A DNA stretch of 64,000 bases from Enterobacteriaceae bacterium 89 (GCA_014156375.1 RQJH01000003.1:558001-622000), one strand, 5' to 3'. Positions 1 through 9,109 are shown, counted from the first letter of the stretch. The notes: a model not told the origin generated them from the letters alone. Translations and numbers: made by a program.

Positions 1-151
1 CGATCACGTTGGCGTTTATGTCGGTAACGGCAAATTTATCCAGTCGCCTCGCACCGGCCGCGATATTCAGATCACTTCTTTAAGCGAAGACTACTGGGCT
101 AACCACTACGTAGGCGCTCGCCGGGTGATGACACCTAAAACCATTCGCTGA
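1..151 (+). CDS. mepH: Murein endopeptidase MepH, C-terminal end (partial)
   Basis: The last 49 codons of an NlpC/P60 peptidase run off the left edge, read in the frame starting at base 2 and ending at TGA 149-151. The fragment begins DHVGVYVGNGKFIQSP, the stretch around the catalytic His of NlpC/P60 hydrolases, and ends RRVMTPKTIR, almost the same as the E. coli MepH (YdhO) C terminus. MepH cuts D-Ala-mDAP cross-links in the periplasm and so allows sacculus growth. It lies just upstream of sodB, as in E. coli. The catalytic Cys is outside the window. Confidence 0.9.
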   Translation, partial: DHVGVYVGNGKFIQSPRTGRDIQITSLSEDYWANHYVGARRVMTPKTIR

Positions 152-157
152 TCCCTG

Positions 158-190
158 CCCTGTCAGAAGCTGACAGGGTAAGTTCCTCTT
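158..190 (+). terminator. Probable rho-independent terminator of mepH
   Basis: A perfect 8-bp stem (CCCTGTCA/TGACAGGG, 158-178) with a 5-nt loop starts 6 bases after the mepH stop. A modest T-rich stretch follows, so termination may be incomplete. Confidence 0.6.
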
Positions 191-270
191 TTGTCTCATC
201 TTTCAATTTGCTACCCTATCCCTGCTCAATACAAGGTTATTGAGAACTAAAACAATAGGGAGAATAAGCA

Positions 271-852
271 ATGTCATTTGAATTACCTGCATTACCATAT
301 GCCAAAGACGCCCTGGCGCCACATATCTCCGCTGAAACGCTGGAATACCATTACGGCAAACACCATCAGACCTACGTCACTAACCTGAACAACCTGATCA
401 AAGGCACGGCTTTTGAAGGAAAAACGCTGGAAGAGATCGTTCGCACTTCCGAAGCGGGTGTGTTCAACAACGCCGCTCAGGTCTGGAACCACACTTTCTA
501 CTGGCACTGCCTGGCCCCGAAAGCCGGCGGCGAGCCTGCGGGTGAAGTGGCTGCGGCCATTAACGCAAGCTTCGGCAGCTTTGCTGACTTTAAAGCGCAG
601 TTCACCGATGCCGCTATCAAGAACTTCGGCTCTGGCTGGACCTGGCTTGTGAAGAAGGCCGACGGCAAACTGGCGATTGTTTCAACTTCTAACGCCGGAA
701 CCCCGCTGACTACCGACGCGAAGCCACTGCTGACCGTGGACGTGTGGGAACACGCTTACTACATTGATTACCGTAACGCCCGCCCGAACTACCTCGAGCA
801 TTTCTGGGCGCTGGTGAACTGGGAGTTTGTGGCTAAGAATCTGGCTGCATAA
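271..852 (+). CDS. sodB: Iron superoxide dismutase SodB
   Basis: Cytoplasmic enzyme that dismutates superoxide to O2 and H2O2. The 193 residues match the E. coli FeSOD length. Metal ligands are visible: His27 (LEYHYGKHH), His74 ([11 protein letters not shown]), and the Asp and His of DVWEHAYY. Gln70 in AAQVWNH is the FeSOD-type second-sphere residue. The start follows a purine-rich GGGAG 10 nt upstream. The leader is A/T-rich up to the start; in E. coli the small RNA RyhB pairs here to silence sodB when iron is scarce, and the same control is inferred, not demonstrated. It is a monocistronic gene between mepH and convergent ydhP. Confidence 0.97.
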   Translation: MSFELPALPYAKDALAPHISAETLEYHYGKHHQTYVTNLNNLIKGTAFEGKTLEEIVRTSEAGVFNNAAQVWNHTFYWHCLAPKAGGEPAGEVAAAINASFGSFADFKAQFTDAAIKNFGSGWTWLVKKADGKLAIVSTSNAGTPLTTDAKPLLTVDVWEHAYYIDYRNARPNYLEHFWALVNWEFVAKNLAA

Positions 853-857
853 CGCTC

Positions 858-884
858 TGCCCGGTAGCTCCACGCCGCCGGGCA
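858..884. terminator. Shared hairpin between convergent sodB and ydhP
   Basis: A GC-rich inverted repeat (TGCCCGG/CCGGGCA) 5 bases after the sodB stop and just before the ydhP stop. There is little T-tract on either side. The sequence also resembles the REP-type palindrome found at 53206-53291. Confidence 0.55.
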
Positions 885-890
885 ATTTAC

Positions 891-2057
891 TTAATTGCTG
901 GCCCGAGCCCCTTCCGGCTGGCTACGAACGCTGAATAGCACCACCAGCAGCGCAGCACCCGCGATAATCGCCCCCATCACCGGCACAAAGCTGTAGCCCA
1001 ATCCACCAGAAATCACCGCCCCGCCCGCCGCGGCACCCAGCGCATTGCCAAGGTTAAACGCGCCGATATTGACGGAAGACGAAAGGCCCGGCGCCTCATG
1101 AGCCACGCGCATCACCCGCATCTGCAGCGGAGGCACCACGGCAAAGGTCGCCGTTCCCCAGACCACCATGCTGATGGCAGCGCCAATTTCATTCTGTGCC
1201 AGCCACGGGATCGCCACCATGATGGCGATCAGCAGCACCAGGAAGCCTTTCAGCGTTCCGGTCACTGAACGATCGGCAAATTTCCCGCCCAGATAGTTAC
1301 CCAGAGAGAAACCTACCCCAATCAGCACCAGCATCGCGGTGACAAACAGCGGTGAGGCATCGGTGATGCTATGCAGCACTGGCGCGATGTAGGTATAAAG
1401 CGTGAACATCGCCCCTGCTCCCAGCACAGTGGTCAGCAGAGCCGTTAACACCTGCGGACGCACCAGTACGGAGAGCTCTTTTTTCACTTCCGGACGTTCG
1501 CCGCTGCTGCCCTTCGGCAACGAGAGCCACAGGCTCAGCATCGCCACCACGCCCAGACCCGCCGTCGCGAGGAAGGACATCCGCCAGCCGATGGTTTCGC
1601 CCAGCCACGTCGCCGCAGGCACACCGCCGATATTGGCGATCGTCAGGCCCATAAACATGGTTGCCACCGCGCTGGCCTGGTTCTCTTTTGCCACCAGGCT
1701 TGCCGCCACCACTGAACCCAGGCCGAAGAATGCGCCGTGGTTAAGGCTGGTGATAATGCGGGACAGCAGCAGCGTGGTGTAATCCGGCGCAATGGCCGAC
1801 AGCACATTGCCGAGCGTAAAGATAGCCATCAGGAAGATCAGCGCATTGCGACGCGCGCGGTGCGACAGCAGCAGCGTCATCAGTGGCGCGCCCACCATCA
1901 CGCCAATCGCATAGGCGCTGATCAGCATCCCCGCTGCGGGAATGGAGACATCCACCCCTTTGGCGATCACCGGCAGCAGGCCCATCGGCGAGAACTCCGT
2001 GGTGCCGATAGCAAAGGCCCCAATGGCTAAAGCCAGCAGCGGAAAATTGATTTTCAT
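891..2057 (-). CDS. ydhP: MFS transporter YdhP
   Basis: A 388-residue inner-membrane protein of the major facilitator superfamily (AraJ/PbuE-like drug:H+ antiporter group), nearly colinear with E. coli YdhP. The start [15 protein letters not shown] is preferred over a longer frame beginning at 2126, because GGAG sits 7 nt upstream of this ATG and the E. coli protein starts here. About 12 hydrophobic segments are visible, with the MFS loop 2-3 type motif [11 protein letters not shown] after TM2. The substrate is not established. It is divergent from the membrane-protein/two-component operon starting at 2252. Confidence 0.93.
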   Translation of the reverse strand: MKINFPLLALAIGAFAIGTTEFSPMGLLPVIAKGVDVSIPAAGMLISAYAIGVMVGAPLMTLLLSHRARRNALIFLMAIFTLGNVLSAIAPDYTTLLLSRIITSLNHGAFFGLGSVVAASLVAKENQASAVATMFMGLTIANIGGVPAATWLGETIGWRMSFLATAGLGVVAMLSLWLSLPKGSSGERPEVKKELSVLVRPQVLTALLTTVLGAGAMFTLYTYIAPVLHSITDASPLFVTAMLVLIGVGFSLGNYLGGKFADRSVTGTLKGFLVLLIAIMVAIPWLAQNEIGAAISMVVWGTATFAVVPPLQMRVMRVAHEAPGLSSSVNIGAFNLGNALGAAAGGAVISGGLGYSFVPVMGAIIAGAALLVVLFSVRSQPEGARASN

Positions 2058-2188
2058 GTTACGACTCCGGTAAGCCATCCGCGGGGATGGCACGACAACA
2101 GAAGCGAAAAGCATGACACCAATCACAAAAAAACAAAAGTGAACAAAATGACAAAAGAATTTTGCGAAATTGATAACAATCGGTGTTT

Positions 2189-2205
2189 GCTAAGGGAAGG
2201 CTAAG
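2189..2205 (+). promoter_or_regulatory. Direct repeat resembling an OmpR-family binding site
   Basis: GCTAAG is repeated exactly 11 bp apart (2189-2194 and 2200-2205, spacer GGAAG), 47 bp before the start of the membrane protein at 2252. Hexamers spaced by one helical turn are typical of OmpR/PmrA/QseB-type regulators. On the other strand it reads CTTAGC-N5-CTTAGC, close to PmrA-type boxes. The response regulator two genes downstream is the obvious candidate ligand; this is inference. Confidence 0.45.
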
Positions 2206-2251
2206 TTTAGGCGGATAAGCTGGTAACACCTGACGTCACTGAGGCAGAAAA

Positions 2252-3028
2252 ATGTTACCGCTAAAAAGTCCTTCCCGCCAGCACTGGCTGAATAAAGTGC
2301 CTGAAGTTACCCTTTTCTTCTGGCTTATCAAAATGATGTCGACCACGGTCGGCGAAACCGCCGCCGACTTTCTGAACGTTAACCTCGACTGGGGCCTGAC
2401 CAACACCTCTATTTTTACCGGCGTACTGTTGGTCATTGCGCTGGGCTTACAGCTTCGGGCCACGCGCTACATTCCCGTGATCTACTGGGCCACGGTGCTG
2501 CAGATTAGCGTCTTCGGTACGCTGGTCACGGACAACCTGACCGATCATTTCGGCGTGCCGCTGGCGCTGTCGACGCTCACGTTCAGCATTTTGCTCATCA
2601 TCACCTTCGCCTGGTGGTATCAGCAGGAAAAAACGCTGTCGATCCACAGCATCGATACGCCCAAACGGGAAGTGTTCTACTGGACGGCTATTCTGTTCAC
2701 CTTTTCGCTCGGCACCGCTGCGGGGGACTGGGCTGCTGAAGGCTTACAGCTTGGCTATGCCAACGCGGCAGTCATGTTTGGCGTGCTGATTGCCATCACT
2801 GCGGCTGCTTTTTATCTGTTCAAAGCTAACGGCGTGCTGTGTTTCTGGATAGCCTACATTCTGACCCGCCCGCTGGGCGCATCCTGCGGCGACCTGCTGT
2901 CTCAGCCGGTCGACAGCGGCGGCATTGGCCTCGGGGCCACCGGCACCAGCGTGCTGTTCCTGCTGACCATCATCAGCCTGGTAGGCTACCTGACCTACAG
3001 GGAAAAAATAGAGGCCATGGAGGAGTAA
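2252..3028 (+). CDS. COG4705-type integral membrane protein with internal repeat
   Basis: A 258-residue protein with about eight hydrophobic segments and no signal peptide. It looks like an uncharacterised membrane family (COG4705) built from two similar halves: FWLIKMMSTTVGETAADFL near residues 23-41 is echoed by TAILFTFSLGTAAGDWAAE further on, and a third related stretch (TRPLGASCGDLLSQP) follows. The polar Gly/Glu/Asp residues inside these membrane segments suggest transport, but the substrate is unknown. GAGG lies 7 nt before the ATG. It is the first gene of a likely operon with the response regulator (gap 67 bp), histidine kinase and small ORF downstream. Confidence 0.75.
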   Translation: MLPLKSPSRQHWLNKVPEVTLFFWLIKMMSTTVGETAADFLNVNLDWGLTNTSIFTGVLLVIALGLQLRATRYIPVIYWATVLQISVFGTLVTDNLTDHFGVPLALSTLTFSILLIITFAWWYQQEKTLSIHSIDTPKREVFYWTAILFTFSLGTAAGDWAAEGLQLGYANAAVMFGVLIAITAAAFYLFKANGVLCFWIAYILTRPLGASCGDLLSQPVDSGGIGLGATGTSVLFLLTIISLVGYLTYREKIEAMEE

Positions 3029-3095
3029 CCGGTTTGCCGGTTACTTCCTATCGGGCCTATGCTGTTAGCATAATTTAAGTCGAGTTATCAAAAGC

Positions 3096-3764
3096 ATGAG
3101 AATACTACTGGTCGAAGATGACCCGATGATTAGCGAGGTGGTCGCCGCCGGGCTGCGGGACGAATCCTTTGCCATAGATGTGGTGTCCAGCGGCAACGAA
3201 GCACTGCCAGCTTTTCGCGCCCAGCATTACGATATTGTGCTGCTGGATCTGGGACTGCCCGGCCAGGACGGGTTCAGCATCTTAGCTGAGCTACGCCAGT
3301 CTGATTCCCCGGTGGCGGTGCTGATCGTCACCGCCCGTGATGCCCTTGAGGACAGGCTTCAGGGGCTTAACGGCGGTGCCGATGACTACATCATCAAGCC
3401 GTTTGAGCTCAGCGAACTGCTGGCCCGTATCCGCGCGGTTTTACGGCGCAATGCAGGTCATGGTTCACCGTTGCTCAGCAATGGCGAACTCAGCCTTGAT
3501 CCCATCGCTCATCAGGCCTGTGTGCTTGCCAGCCAGCAAACCACGCTGCTCTCTGCACGCGAATATGCCCTGCTTGAGGCGCTGATGCTGCGCCCCGGGC
3601 GGATCCTCTCGCGCAGCGAACTTGAAGACCGGATCTACGGCTGGGGCGATGAGGTGGAAAGTAATGCCGTCGAATTTCTGATCCATTCCCTGCGTAAGAA
3701 GCTGGGCCGTGAGGCAATCAAAAATGTCAGGGGGGTCGGATGGCTGGTCGCAAAAAATGGTTAA
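3096..3764 (+). CDS. OmpR/PhoB-family response regulator
   Basis: 222 residues: an N-terminal receiver domain (about 1-115) with acidic pocket EDD at 7-9, phospho-acceptor Asp51 in LLDLGLPG, conserved Thr in VLIVTARD and Lys in DDYIIKPFE, then a C-terminal winged-helix DNA-binding domain (SRSELEDRIYGWGDEVESNAVEF, quoted here only by its ends). It looks like the QseB/PmrA/TctD subgroup. It overlaps the kinase gene by 25 nt, so the two are translationally coupled. Likely targets are its own operon, through the 11-bp repeat at 2189-2205. Confidence 0.88.
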   Translation: MRILLVEDDPMISEVVAAGLRDESFAIDVVSSGNEALPAFRAQHYDIVLLDLGLPGQDGFSILAELRQSDSPVAVLIVTARDALEDRLQGLNGGADDYIIKPFELSELLARIRAVLRRNAGHGSPLLSNGELSLDPIAHQACVLASQQTTLLSAREYALLEALMLRPGRILSRSELEDRIYGWGDEVESNAVEFLIHSLRKKLGREAIKNVRGVGWLVAKNG

Positions 3765-5086
3765 AAAACGCCGTGCAGCTGCGGCTCTCCGTCGGCCTGA
3801 GCGTCGCCATTCTGCTGACCGCCCTGCTCTCCGGAGGTCTGACGTATTATCTGGCGCTGGATGAAGCCAACGAGCTGCAGGACGATACGCTCAGCCAGAT
3901 TGCCCAGCTCATCAATTACGTACCTGCGCAGGCCCCGGCTCTGGATAAAACCGCCCAAAAGATGGAAGGCGAAGTTGATGCCAGTATTGCCATCGCCTTT
4001 CTCTCGCCTGATGCTTCAGCGCAAAACGTCTTCGAGCTAATACAGCCCTTCAGGAGCGGTTTCCAGGATGTGCAATCGCACGGGCAACACTATCGCGTGC
4101 TGGTTCATCAGATTGCCGGAGGTTCGCTGGTTGCCGTGGGGCAATTGCGGGCCGTGAGGGATGAAATTGCCAGCGAAAGCGCGCTGCGTACGCTGATCCC
4201 TCTGGCGATCCTGCTGCCCATTTTACTGCTGGTGGCGAACGATCTGACCCGCAAATCTTTTCGCCCGATGCTACGACTTGCCGAAGAGGTAAACCAACGG
4301 GATGAGCGCGATTTGACGCCGTTTGCCGATGAAGGGATCCCGGATGAGGTCCGCCCTTTTGTTGTCGGCATTAACAAACTGCTGCAAAACATCGCTACTG
4401 CGATGCAGACGCAAAAGCGTTTTATCGCCGACGCCGCCCATGAACTGCGAACGCCTCTGACAGCCCTGACTTTGCAGGCAGAACATTTATCCGCAACGGA
4501 TATGCCGCCTCTTGCCCATCAGCGCCTGGTGGCGATGCGTCAGGGTCTTAGCCGAACTAACCGGCTACTGGAACAACTGCTGATAATGGCCCGTGAACAG
4601 CAGGCCCCACAGGCAGAGACCGTTGTTCCGGTTTCCGTAGAAAGTCTGTTCAGAGAGCTGATTGAAGACCTGCTCCCGCTGGCCAGCGAAAAATCCATCG
4701 ATCTGGGGGTGGTAAATGTTCCCCTCGCCGGACAGCCGCTGCTTATCGACAAAAACAGTCTTTACGTCACGCTAAAAAACGTCATTGAAAACGCTATTCG
4801 CTATATCCCACCTGAAGGCCAAATTGATCTTTCTGCCCGACTGGAGGCAAATCGCCTGATCGTAGAAGTGGAAGACAACGGCCCCGGCATTCCCGCAGAG
4901 GAAAGAGAGCGGGTATTTGATGCCTTTTATCGCCCCGAAGGCACACCCCAGCCCGGTTCCGGGCTGGGATTGTCGATTGTGAAGGCCTGTGTGAACAGGC
5001 TTGGCGGGCAGATTACCCTGAAAACTTCCCAACGATTCCCTTCCGGGCTGCTGGTGCAGATCGCGCTGCCCGCAGCAGTTCGCTGA
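3740..5086 (+). CDS. Sensor histidine kinase of the same two-component system
   Basis: 448 residues, inner membrane. A first TM segment lies near residues 15-35, a periplasmic sensor region of about 120 residues follows, and a second TM (LIPLAILLPILLLVA) leads into a HAMP-like linker. The kinase core is complete: H-box IADAAHELRTPLTAL, N-box NVIENAIRYIP, G1 DNGPGIP and G2 GSGLGLSIV. The architecture is that of QseC/TctE-like kinases. The signal is unknown; pairing with a membrane protein of unknown substrate suggests it senses that substrate or the stress it relieves. Confidence 0.88.
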   Translation: MAGRKKWLKNAVQLRLSVGLSVAILLTALLSGGLTYYLALDEANELQDDTLSQIAQLINYVPAQAPALDKTAQKMEGEVDASIAIAFLSPDASAQNVFELIQPFRSGFQDVQSHGQHYRVLVHQIAGGSLVAVGQLRAVRDEIASESALRTLIPLAILLPILLLVANDLTRKSFRPMLRLAEEVNQRDERDLTPFADEGIPDEVRPFVVGINKLLQNIATAMQTQKRFIADAAHELRTPLTALTLQAEHLSATDMPPLAHQRLVAMRQGLSRTNRLLEQLLIMAREQQAPQAETVVPVSVESLFRELIEDLLPLASEKSIDLGVVNVPLAGQPLLIDKNSLYVTLKNVIENAIRYIPPEGQIDLSARLEANRLIVEVEDNGPGIPAEERERVFDAFYRPEGTPQPGSGLGLSIVKACVNRLGGQITLKTSQRFPSGLLVQIALPAAVR

Positions 5087-5096
5087 GGTTGAGAAA

Positions 5097-5249
5097 ATGG
5101 TAAAAACAGCGTTTGTTCTGTTTTTCGTTGCCGCAATCCTTGTCATCTTCCTGTTCACAGGCGAATCAGGCCGGGATGCGATGCATTATTTGCAGGAGAT
5201 CGTTTTCTTCTCAGGTAATGCGCTGTTTGCGCAAGACGTGATGAATTAA
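5097..5249 (+). CDS. Predicted 50-residue single-span membrane protein
   Basis: An ATG-TAA frame of 50 codons begins 10 bp after the kinase stop, with AGG 8 nt before the ATG. It starts MVKTAFVLFFVAAILVIFLF, one strong hydrophobic segment after a short positively charged start, followed by a polar tail. Position, spacing and sequence suggest a co-transcribed small membrane protein, perhaps tuning the kinase or the COG4705 protein. No family is recognised. Confidence 0.5.
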   Translation: MVKTAFVLFFVAAILVIFLFTGESGRDAMHYLQEIVFFSGNALFAQDVMN

Positions 5250-5284
5250 GCCGGAAAATTGCGTAAACGCAGGCGGGAAGTCGT

Positions 5285-5310
5285 GAAGGAGAGCGTTGCG
5301 TCTCTCCTTC
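5285..5310. terminator. Hairpin between the two-component operon and ynhF
   Basis: A perfect 9-bp inverted repeat (GAAGGAGAG/CTCTCCTTC) with an 8-nt loop lies between the convergent small ORF (5249) and ynhF (5319). There is no T-tract, so it may act mainly as a 3'-end protecting stem. Confidence 0.5.
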
Positions 5311-5318
5311 ACCTTAAA

Positions 5319-5408
5319 TCAATGCAGGACGGCGACAAAACCCGTGCAGACAATCAGGCCAAGTGCGATAACGGTGGTCATCAGCGAAAGCTTAAGATCG
5401 GTACTCAT
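5319..5408 (-). CDS. ynhF: Small membrane protein YnhF
   Basis: A 29-codon gene on the minus strand encodes MSTDLKLSLMTTVIALGLIV followed by CTGFVAVLH, nearly identical to E. coli YnhF, a stress-induced single-span inner-membrane protein found between ydhP and purR in E. coli too. AAGGAG sits 8 nt before the ATG. The function is unknown. Conservation of both sequence and position makes it a real gene despite its size. Confidence 0.9.
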   Translation of the reverse strand: MSTDLKLSLMTTVIALGLIVCTGFVAVLH

Positions 5409-5645
5409 CAATTTTTCTCCTTTTAATCCCCACAACAAAAGTGAGCTTGCTCATTTTTGCACAGTTATTGGTAAAAATCTTCCTGGTTTTAGGCTGATAG
5501 CCATTTTTTCTCTTTCCCTTTGTCTCAGAATCAGACAAAATTCCACGCTAATTTAAAAGCGTAGCAGCCATTGACCCCCTCCTGTCGTCCTGTGTCGTTT
5601 TCCCGGCGTACCGCAACTGATGAAAGTTGTGTTAAGGGTGTGTAA

Positions 5646-5661
5646 AGGCAAACGTTTCCGT
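5646..5661 (+). promoter_or_regulatory. PurR operator O1 of purR
   Basis: AGGCAAACGTTTCCGT, 43 bp before the purR start, matches the PurR consensus ACGCAAACGTTTTCGT at 14 of 16 positions. E. coli purR is autorepressed through an operator at this place. Confidence 0.8.
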
Positions 5662-5703
5662 AGCATTAATCAGGCGAAAGGACAGGGTCTGGAGTGAGAA
5701 CGA

Positions 5704-6729
5704 ATGGCAACAATTAAAGATGTAGCGAAGCGCGCAAACGTTTCCACTACAACTGTATCACATGTGATTAACAAGACTCGCTTCGTCGCGGAAGAGACCC
5801 GCAATGCGGTGTGGGCGGCGATCAAAGAGCTGCATTATTCTCCAAGCGCGGTAGCCCGTAGCCTGAAGGTCAATCACACCAAAACTATCGGCCTGCTGGC
5901 GACCAGCAGCGAAGCCGCCTACTTTGCTGAAATTATTGAATCAGTTGAGAAAAGCTGCTTCGAGAAAGGCTATACCCTGATTCTGGGCAACGCCTGGAAC
6001 AACCTGGAAAAGCAGCGCGCCTACCTGTCTATGATGGCGCAAAAGCGCGTCGACGGCCTGCTGGTGATGTGTTCCGACTACCCGCAGCCGGTGCTGGATA
6101 TGCTGGAAGAGTACCGTCATATTCCGATGGTGGTGATGGACTGGGGTGAAGCCAAAGCGGATTTCACCGACTCCGTTAACGACAATGCCTTCCAGGGCGG
6201 CTACATGGCCGGACGCTATCTGCTAGAACGTGGTCACCGTGATATCGGTGCGATCCCAGGCTCTATCGAGCGTAACACCGGGGCGGGTCGTCTGGCAGGC
6301 TTTATGAAAGCCATGGAAGAAGCGCAGGTTAAGATCCCGGAAAACTGGATTGTGCAGGGTGATTTCGAGCCAGAGTCCGGCTACCGTGCGATGCAGCAAA
6401 TTCTTGCGCAACAGCCGCGCCCGACCGCAGTATTCTGCGGCGGTGACATTATGGCGATGGGCGCACTGTGTGCAGCCGATGAAATGGGCCTGCGCGTACC
6501 GCAGGATATTTCGGTGATCGGGTACGATAACGTGCGCAACGCGCGTTTCTTTACGCCGTCGCTGACTACCATCCATCAGCCGAAGGATTCACTCGGCCAG
6601 GCGGCATTCGATATGCTGCTGGACAGGATCGTCAACAAGCGCGAAGTCTCGCAGTCCATCGAGGTGCATCCGCGCCTGATCGAGCGCCGCTCCGTGGCGG
6701 ACGGCCCGTTCCGCGATTATCGCCGTTGA
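5704..6729 (+). CDS. purR: Purine repressor PurR
   Basis: A 341-residue LacI-family repressor. The N-terminal helix-turn-helix ([20 protein letters not shown]) and hinge helix ([12 protein letters not shown]) precede a periplasmic-binding-protein-like effector domain that binds hypoxanthine or guanine as co-repressor. Length and sequence match E. coli PurR throughout. It represses de novo purine and pyrimidine synthesis genes and itself. Two PurR boxes are visible, one in the leader (5646-5661) and one in the coding region (5732-5747), as known in E. coli. It is convergent with punR. Confidence 0.97.
   Translation: MATIKDVAKRANVSTTTVSHVINKTRFVAEETRNAVWAAIKELHYSPSAVARSLKVNHTKTIGLLATSSEAAYFAEIIESVEKSCFEKGYTLILGNAWNNLEKQRAYLSMMAQKRVDGLLVMCSDYPQPVLDMLEEYRHIPMVVMDWGEAKADFTDSVNDNAFQGGYMAGRYLLERGHRDIGAIPGSIERNTGAGRLAGFMKAMEEAQVKIPENWIVQGDFEPESGYRAMQQILAQQPRPTAVFCGGDIMAMGALCAADEMGLRVPQDISVIGYDNVRNARFFTPSLTTIHQPKDSLGQAAFDMLLDRIVNKREVSQSIEVHPRLIERRSVADGPFRDYRR
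5732..5747 (+). promoter_or_regulatory. Intragenic PurR operator O2
   Basis: GCGCAAACGTTTCCAC lies inside purR codons 10-15 and matches the PurR consensus core CGCAAACGTTT. E. coli purR carries a second autoregulatory operator within the coding sequence at the same place. The site also encodes residues of the DNA-recognition helix, so its conservation may have two causes. Confidence 0.65.
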
Positions 6730-6735
6730 TGCCTT

Positions 6736-6766
6736 TTGCAGGGGCCGTTTATTCCGGCTCCTGCAA
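6736..6766. terminator. Terminator hairpin between convergent purR and punR
   Basis: A 12-bp stem (TTGCAGG...CCTGCAA with inner GCCG/CGGC and one G-T pair, 6736-6766) starts 6 bases after the purR stop. The punR stop codon (6749) lies inside its loop. T/A stretches on both sides are weak. Confidence 0.6.
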
Positions 6767-7660
6767 CCACTCCTTATTCAGCGTTTCACTGTCCCCAAGA
6801 TAATCCAGCAGCCAGCTTAACGCCGGTGACATGTCGTTTTGTTGCCAGGTCAGGCAGCAGGCCGCATCCGGGAACGGATTCTCAAGCTCTAACGCCACCC
6901 ACTCTCCGCTGTCGATCCACGGACGTGCAAAATGCGCAGGCACCATTCCCACACACAGCCCGGCCGACAGGCAGGTGGCTGACGATTCCCAGTCCGGCAC
7001 CACTACCCTCTTCTGATTATCCAGCAGCCAGGTAATGCGCTTGGGCAGAGAGCGGGAAGTGTCCTCCCGCACCAGCGACGGCCAGCTGCGCAACACGTCA
7101 TCGCTGAGCGGTCCGTCCATTTTTGCCAGCGGATGATGGGAGGCCACCACGCAGTGCCAGTTCAGCATCCCCATATCGCGAAACGCGTAACGTCCACCCA
7201 CCGGGATCGCCTGCGTCGCGCCAATCGCCAGCTCCACGCGGCCGTCGGACAACGCATCCCACACGCCGTTGAAGACTTCCTGGAAAACACACAGTTCGAC
7301 GTCCTGAAAGTGGCGGTAGAAATCGACGATCATCTGCCGGGTTCGCTCCGGGCGGACGATGTTGTCCACGGCTATTGCCAGATTTCCTCGCCAGCCGTTA
7401 GCAATCTGCTGACACTGCTGGCGGGTGATCTGCATTTTTTTGATAACAGAGCGGCCTTCCTTCAGAAACCAGACGCCTGCCGGGGTTAACTCCACGTCAC
7501 GGTGACGTCGTTCGAACAGCGGCACCGCCAGCCACTCTTCCAGCTGTCGTACGGTATAGCTGACCGCAGAAGGCACGCGGTGCAGCTCCAGGGCTGCAGC
7601 GCTAAAGCTGCCGTTACGCGCCACGGCATCCACCACTTCCAGAGAATATTCAGACCACAT
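6749..7660 (-). CDS. punR: LysR-type activator PunR (YdhB)
   Basis: 303 residues, beginning MWSEYSLEVVDAVARNGSFS. The open frame extends upstream to 7867, but this ATG is where E. coli YdhB starts. An N-terminal winged helix-turn-helix (AALELHRVPSAVSYTVRQLE) is followed by a LysR substrate domain. In E. coli this regulator (AdnB/PunR) activates the divergent transporter gene punC in response to purine nucleosides. The same divergent pair is present here, with 112 bp between the starts, which must hold the shared operator. Confidence 0.92.
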   Translation of the reverse strand: MWSEYSLEVVDAVARNGSFSAAALELHRVPSAVSYTVRQLEEWLAVPLFERRHRDVELTPAGVWFLKEGRSVIKKMQITRQQCQQIANGWRGNLAIAVDNIVRPERTRQMIVDFYRHFQDVELCVFQEVFNGVWDALSDGRVELAIGATQAIPVGGRYAFRDMGMLNWHCVVASHHPLAKMDGPLSDDVLRSWPSLVREDTSRSLPKRITWLLDNQKRVVVPDWESSATCLSAGLCVGMVPAHFARPWIDSGEWVALELENPFPDAACCLTWQQNDMSPALSWLLDYLGDSETLNKEWLQEPE

Positions 7661-7772
7661 AATTTGCCTGCAAAAAATTTGAATGCACCAGACAAATATT
7701 AGCGTTTCACAAGCGAAGTTGCACTCCCTACACTCTCCTGCCAACTCCACCTGCAACAAAAAGAGAAACACT

Positions 7773-8963
7773 ATGCAACCTGGGAAAGGATTTTTATGCT
7801 GGCTGGCAGGCCTCAGCGTGCTGGGCTTCCTGGCCACCGATATGTACCTGCCCGCCTTTGCCGCCATTCAGAACGATTTACAGACGCCTGCCGCAGCGGT
7901 AAGCGCCAGCCTTAGTCTGTTCCTGGCGGGTTTTGCTTTCGCACAGCTGCTGTGGGGACCGTTGTCAGATCGCTACGGGCGTAAGCCGGTATTGCTGATC
8001 GGCCTGGCTATCTTCGCCGTTGGCTGTCTGGGCATGCTGTGGGTTCGCGATGCCACCACCCTGCTGATCCTGCGCTTTGTGCAGGCCGTTGGGGTCTGCG
8101 CCGCCGCCGTGACCTGGCAGGCGATGGTGACGGATTACTACCCGGCACAGCGCACCAACCGCATTTTTGCCACCATCATGCCGCTGGTGGGCCTGTCTCC
8201 GGCTCTGGCGCCGCTGCTGGGGAGCTGGATCCTGCATCATTTCGACTGGCAGGCGATTTTCGCCGTGCTGTTTGCCATCACCCTCATCCTGATGCTGCCC
8301 GCGCTGCGTCTGAAAAAGCCAGTTGCCAGAGCACACAAAGAGGAGCAGCCGCTGACATTTCTGACCCTGCTGAAGTCGCGCGACTACCGGGGCAACGTGC
8401 TGATCTATGCCGCCTGTTCCGCCAGCTTCTTCGCGTGGCTCACCGGTTCTCCCTTCATTCTTGACGCGATGGGCTATGGCCCAACCGTGATTGGCCTGAG
8501 CTATGTTCCGCAGACCATCGCCTTCCTTGTTGGTGGCTATGGTTGCCGTACGGCGCTGCAAAAATGGCAGGGACAGCAAATGCTGCCGTGGCTGCTGGTG
8601 GCGTTTGCCCTGAGCGTGGCTGGTACGTTTGCTGTCGGTCTGATGGCGGGCACTTCGCTGACCCTGCTGCTGATCCCGTTCTGCCTGATGGCGATGGCCA
8701 ACGGCGCGATTTACCCGATTGTCGTGGCTCAGGCTCTGCGTCCATTCCCACACGCTACCGGTCGTGCTGCTGCGCTGCAAAATACCCTGCAGTTGGGGCT
8801 GTGCTTCCTGGCAAGCCTGGTGGTCTCAACGCTGATTGCCACTCCGCTGCTGACCACCACCAGCGTGATGCTCGCCACCGTGGTGCTGGCTGCCTGGGGT
8901 TACCGGATGCAGTATGTCGCGCAGCGTGAAGGAAATACGGCGGCAGAACAGTCGCACGCCTAG
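7773..8963 (+). CDS. punC: Purine nucleoside MFS transporter PunC (YdhC)
   Basis: 396 residues with about 12 TM segments; Bcr/CflA subfamily of MFS. The MFS signature [14 protein letters not shown] follows TM2 and is complete. An ATG at 7773 preceded by AAGAGA is chosen over the frame start at 7683, because E. coli YdhC also starts MQPGKxF. PunC imports purine nucleosides, mainly adenosine, across the inner membrane. It is divergent from its activator punR. Confidence 0.92.
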   Translation: MQPGKGFLCWLAGLSVLGFLATDMYLPAFAAIQNDLQTPAAAVSASLSLFLAGFAFAQLLWGPLSDRYGRKPVLLIGLAIFAVGCLGMLWVRDATTLLILRFVQAVGVCAAAVTWQAMVTDYYPAQRTNRIFATIMPLVGLSPALAPLLGSWILHHFDWQAIFAVLFAITLILMLPALRLKKPVARAHKEEQPLTFLTLLKSRDYRGNVLIYAACSASFFAWLTGSPFILDAMGYGPTVIGLSYVPQTIAFLVGGYGCRTALQKWQGQQMLPWLLVAFALSVAGTFAVGLMAGTSLTLLLIPFCLMAMANGAIYPIVVAQALRPFPHATGRAAALQNTLQLGLCFLASLVVSTLIATPLLTTTSVMLATVVLAAWGYRMQYVAQREGNTAAEQSHA

Positions 8964-9016
8964 TGTCATGAGCAACTATGTTAATGTTTGGTAATTAGCT
9001 CGCTAAGAATTTTTTA

Positions 9017-9045
9017 TTGAATCACGGTTTTTTGCGGCCTATACT
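9017..9045 (+). promoter_or_regulatory. Distal cfa promoter
   Basis: TTGAAT (9017-9022), a 17-bp spacer and TATACT (9040-9045) form a strong sigma70-type promoter giving a cfa leader of about 210 nt. E. coli cfa has a distal sigma70 promoter whose long transcript is controlled by small RNAs such as RydC. Confidence 0.65.
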
Positions 9046-9084
9046 GAAACCGGTATGAGATAAATACGATAGATATTAGCGATT

Positions 9085-9109
9085 AACGGAGGAAAGGACC
9101 TCCTCCGTT
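9085..9109 (+). other. Leader hairpin in the long cfa mRNA
   Basis: A perfect 9-bp stem (AACGGAGGA/TCCTCCGTT) with loop AAGGACC lies about 30 nt downstream of the distal cfa transcription start. In E. coli and Salmonella the long cfa leader contains structure and small-RNA/RNase E sites that set mRNA stability. Whether this stem is the same element is inferred. Confidence 0.5.

Noticed and set aside
7965..8780. Open frame of 271 codons antisense to punC
   Set aside because: Low-complexity Gln/His/Arg composition and complete overlap with a conserved transporter gene.
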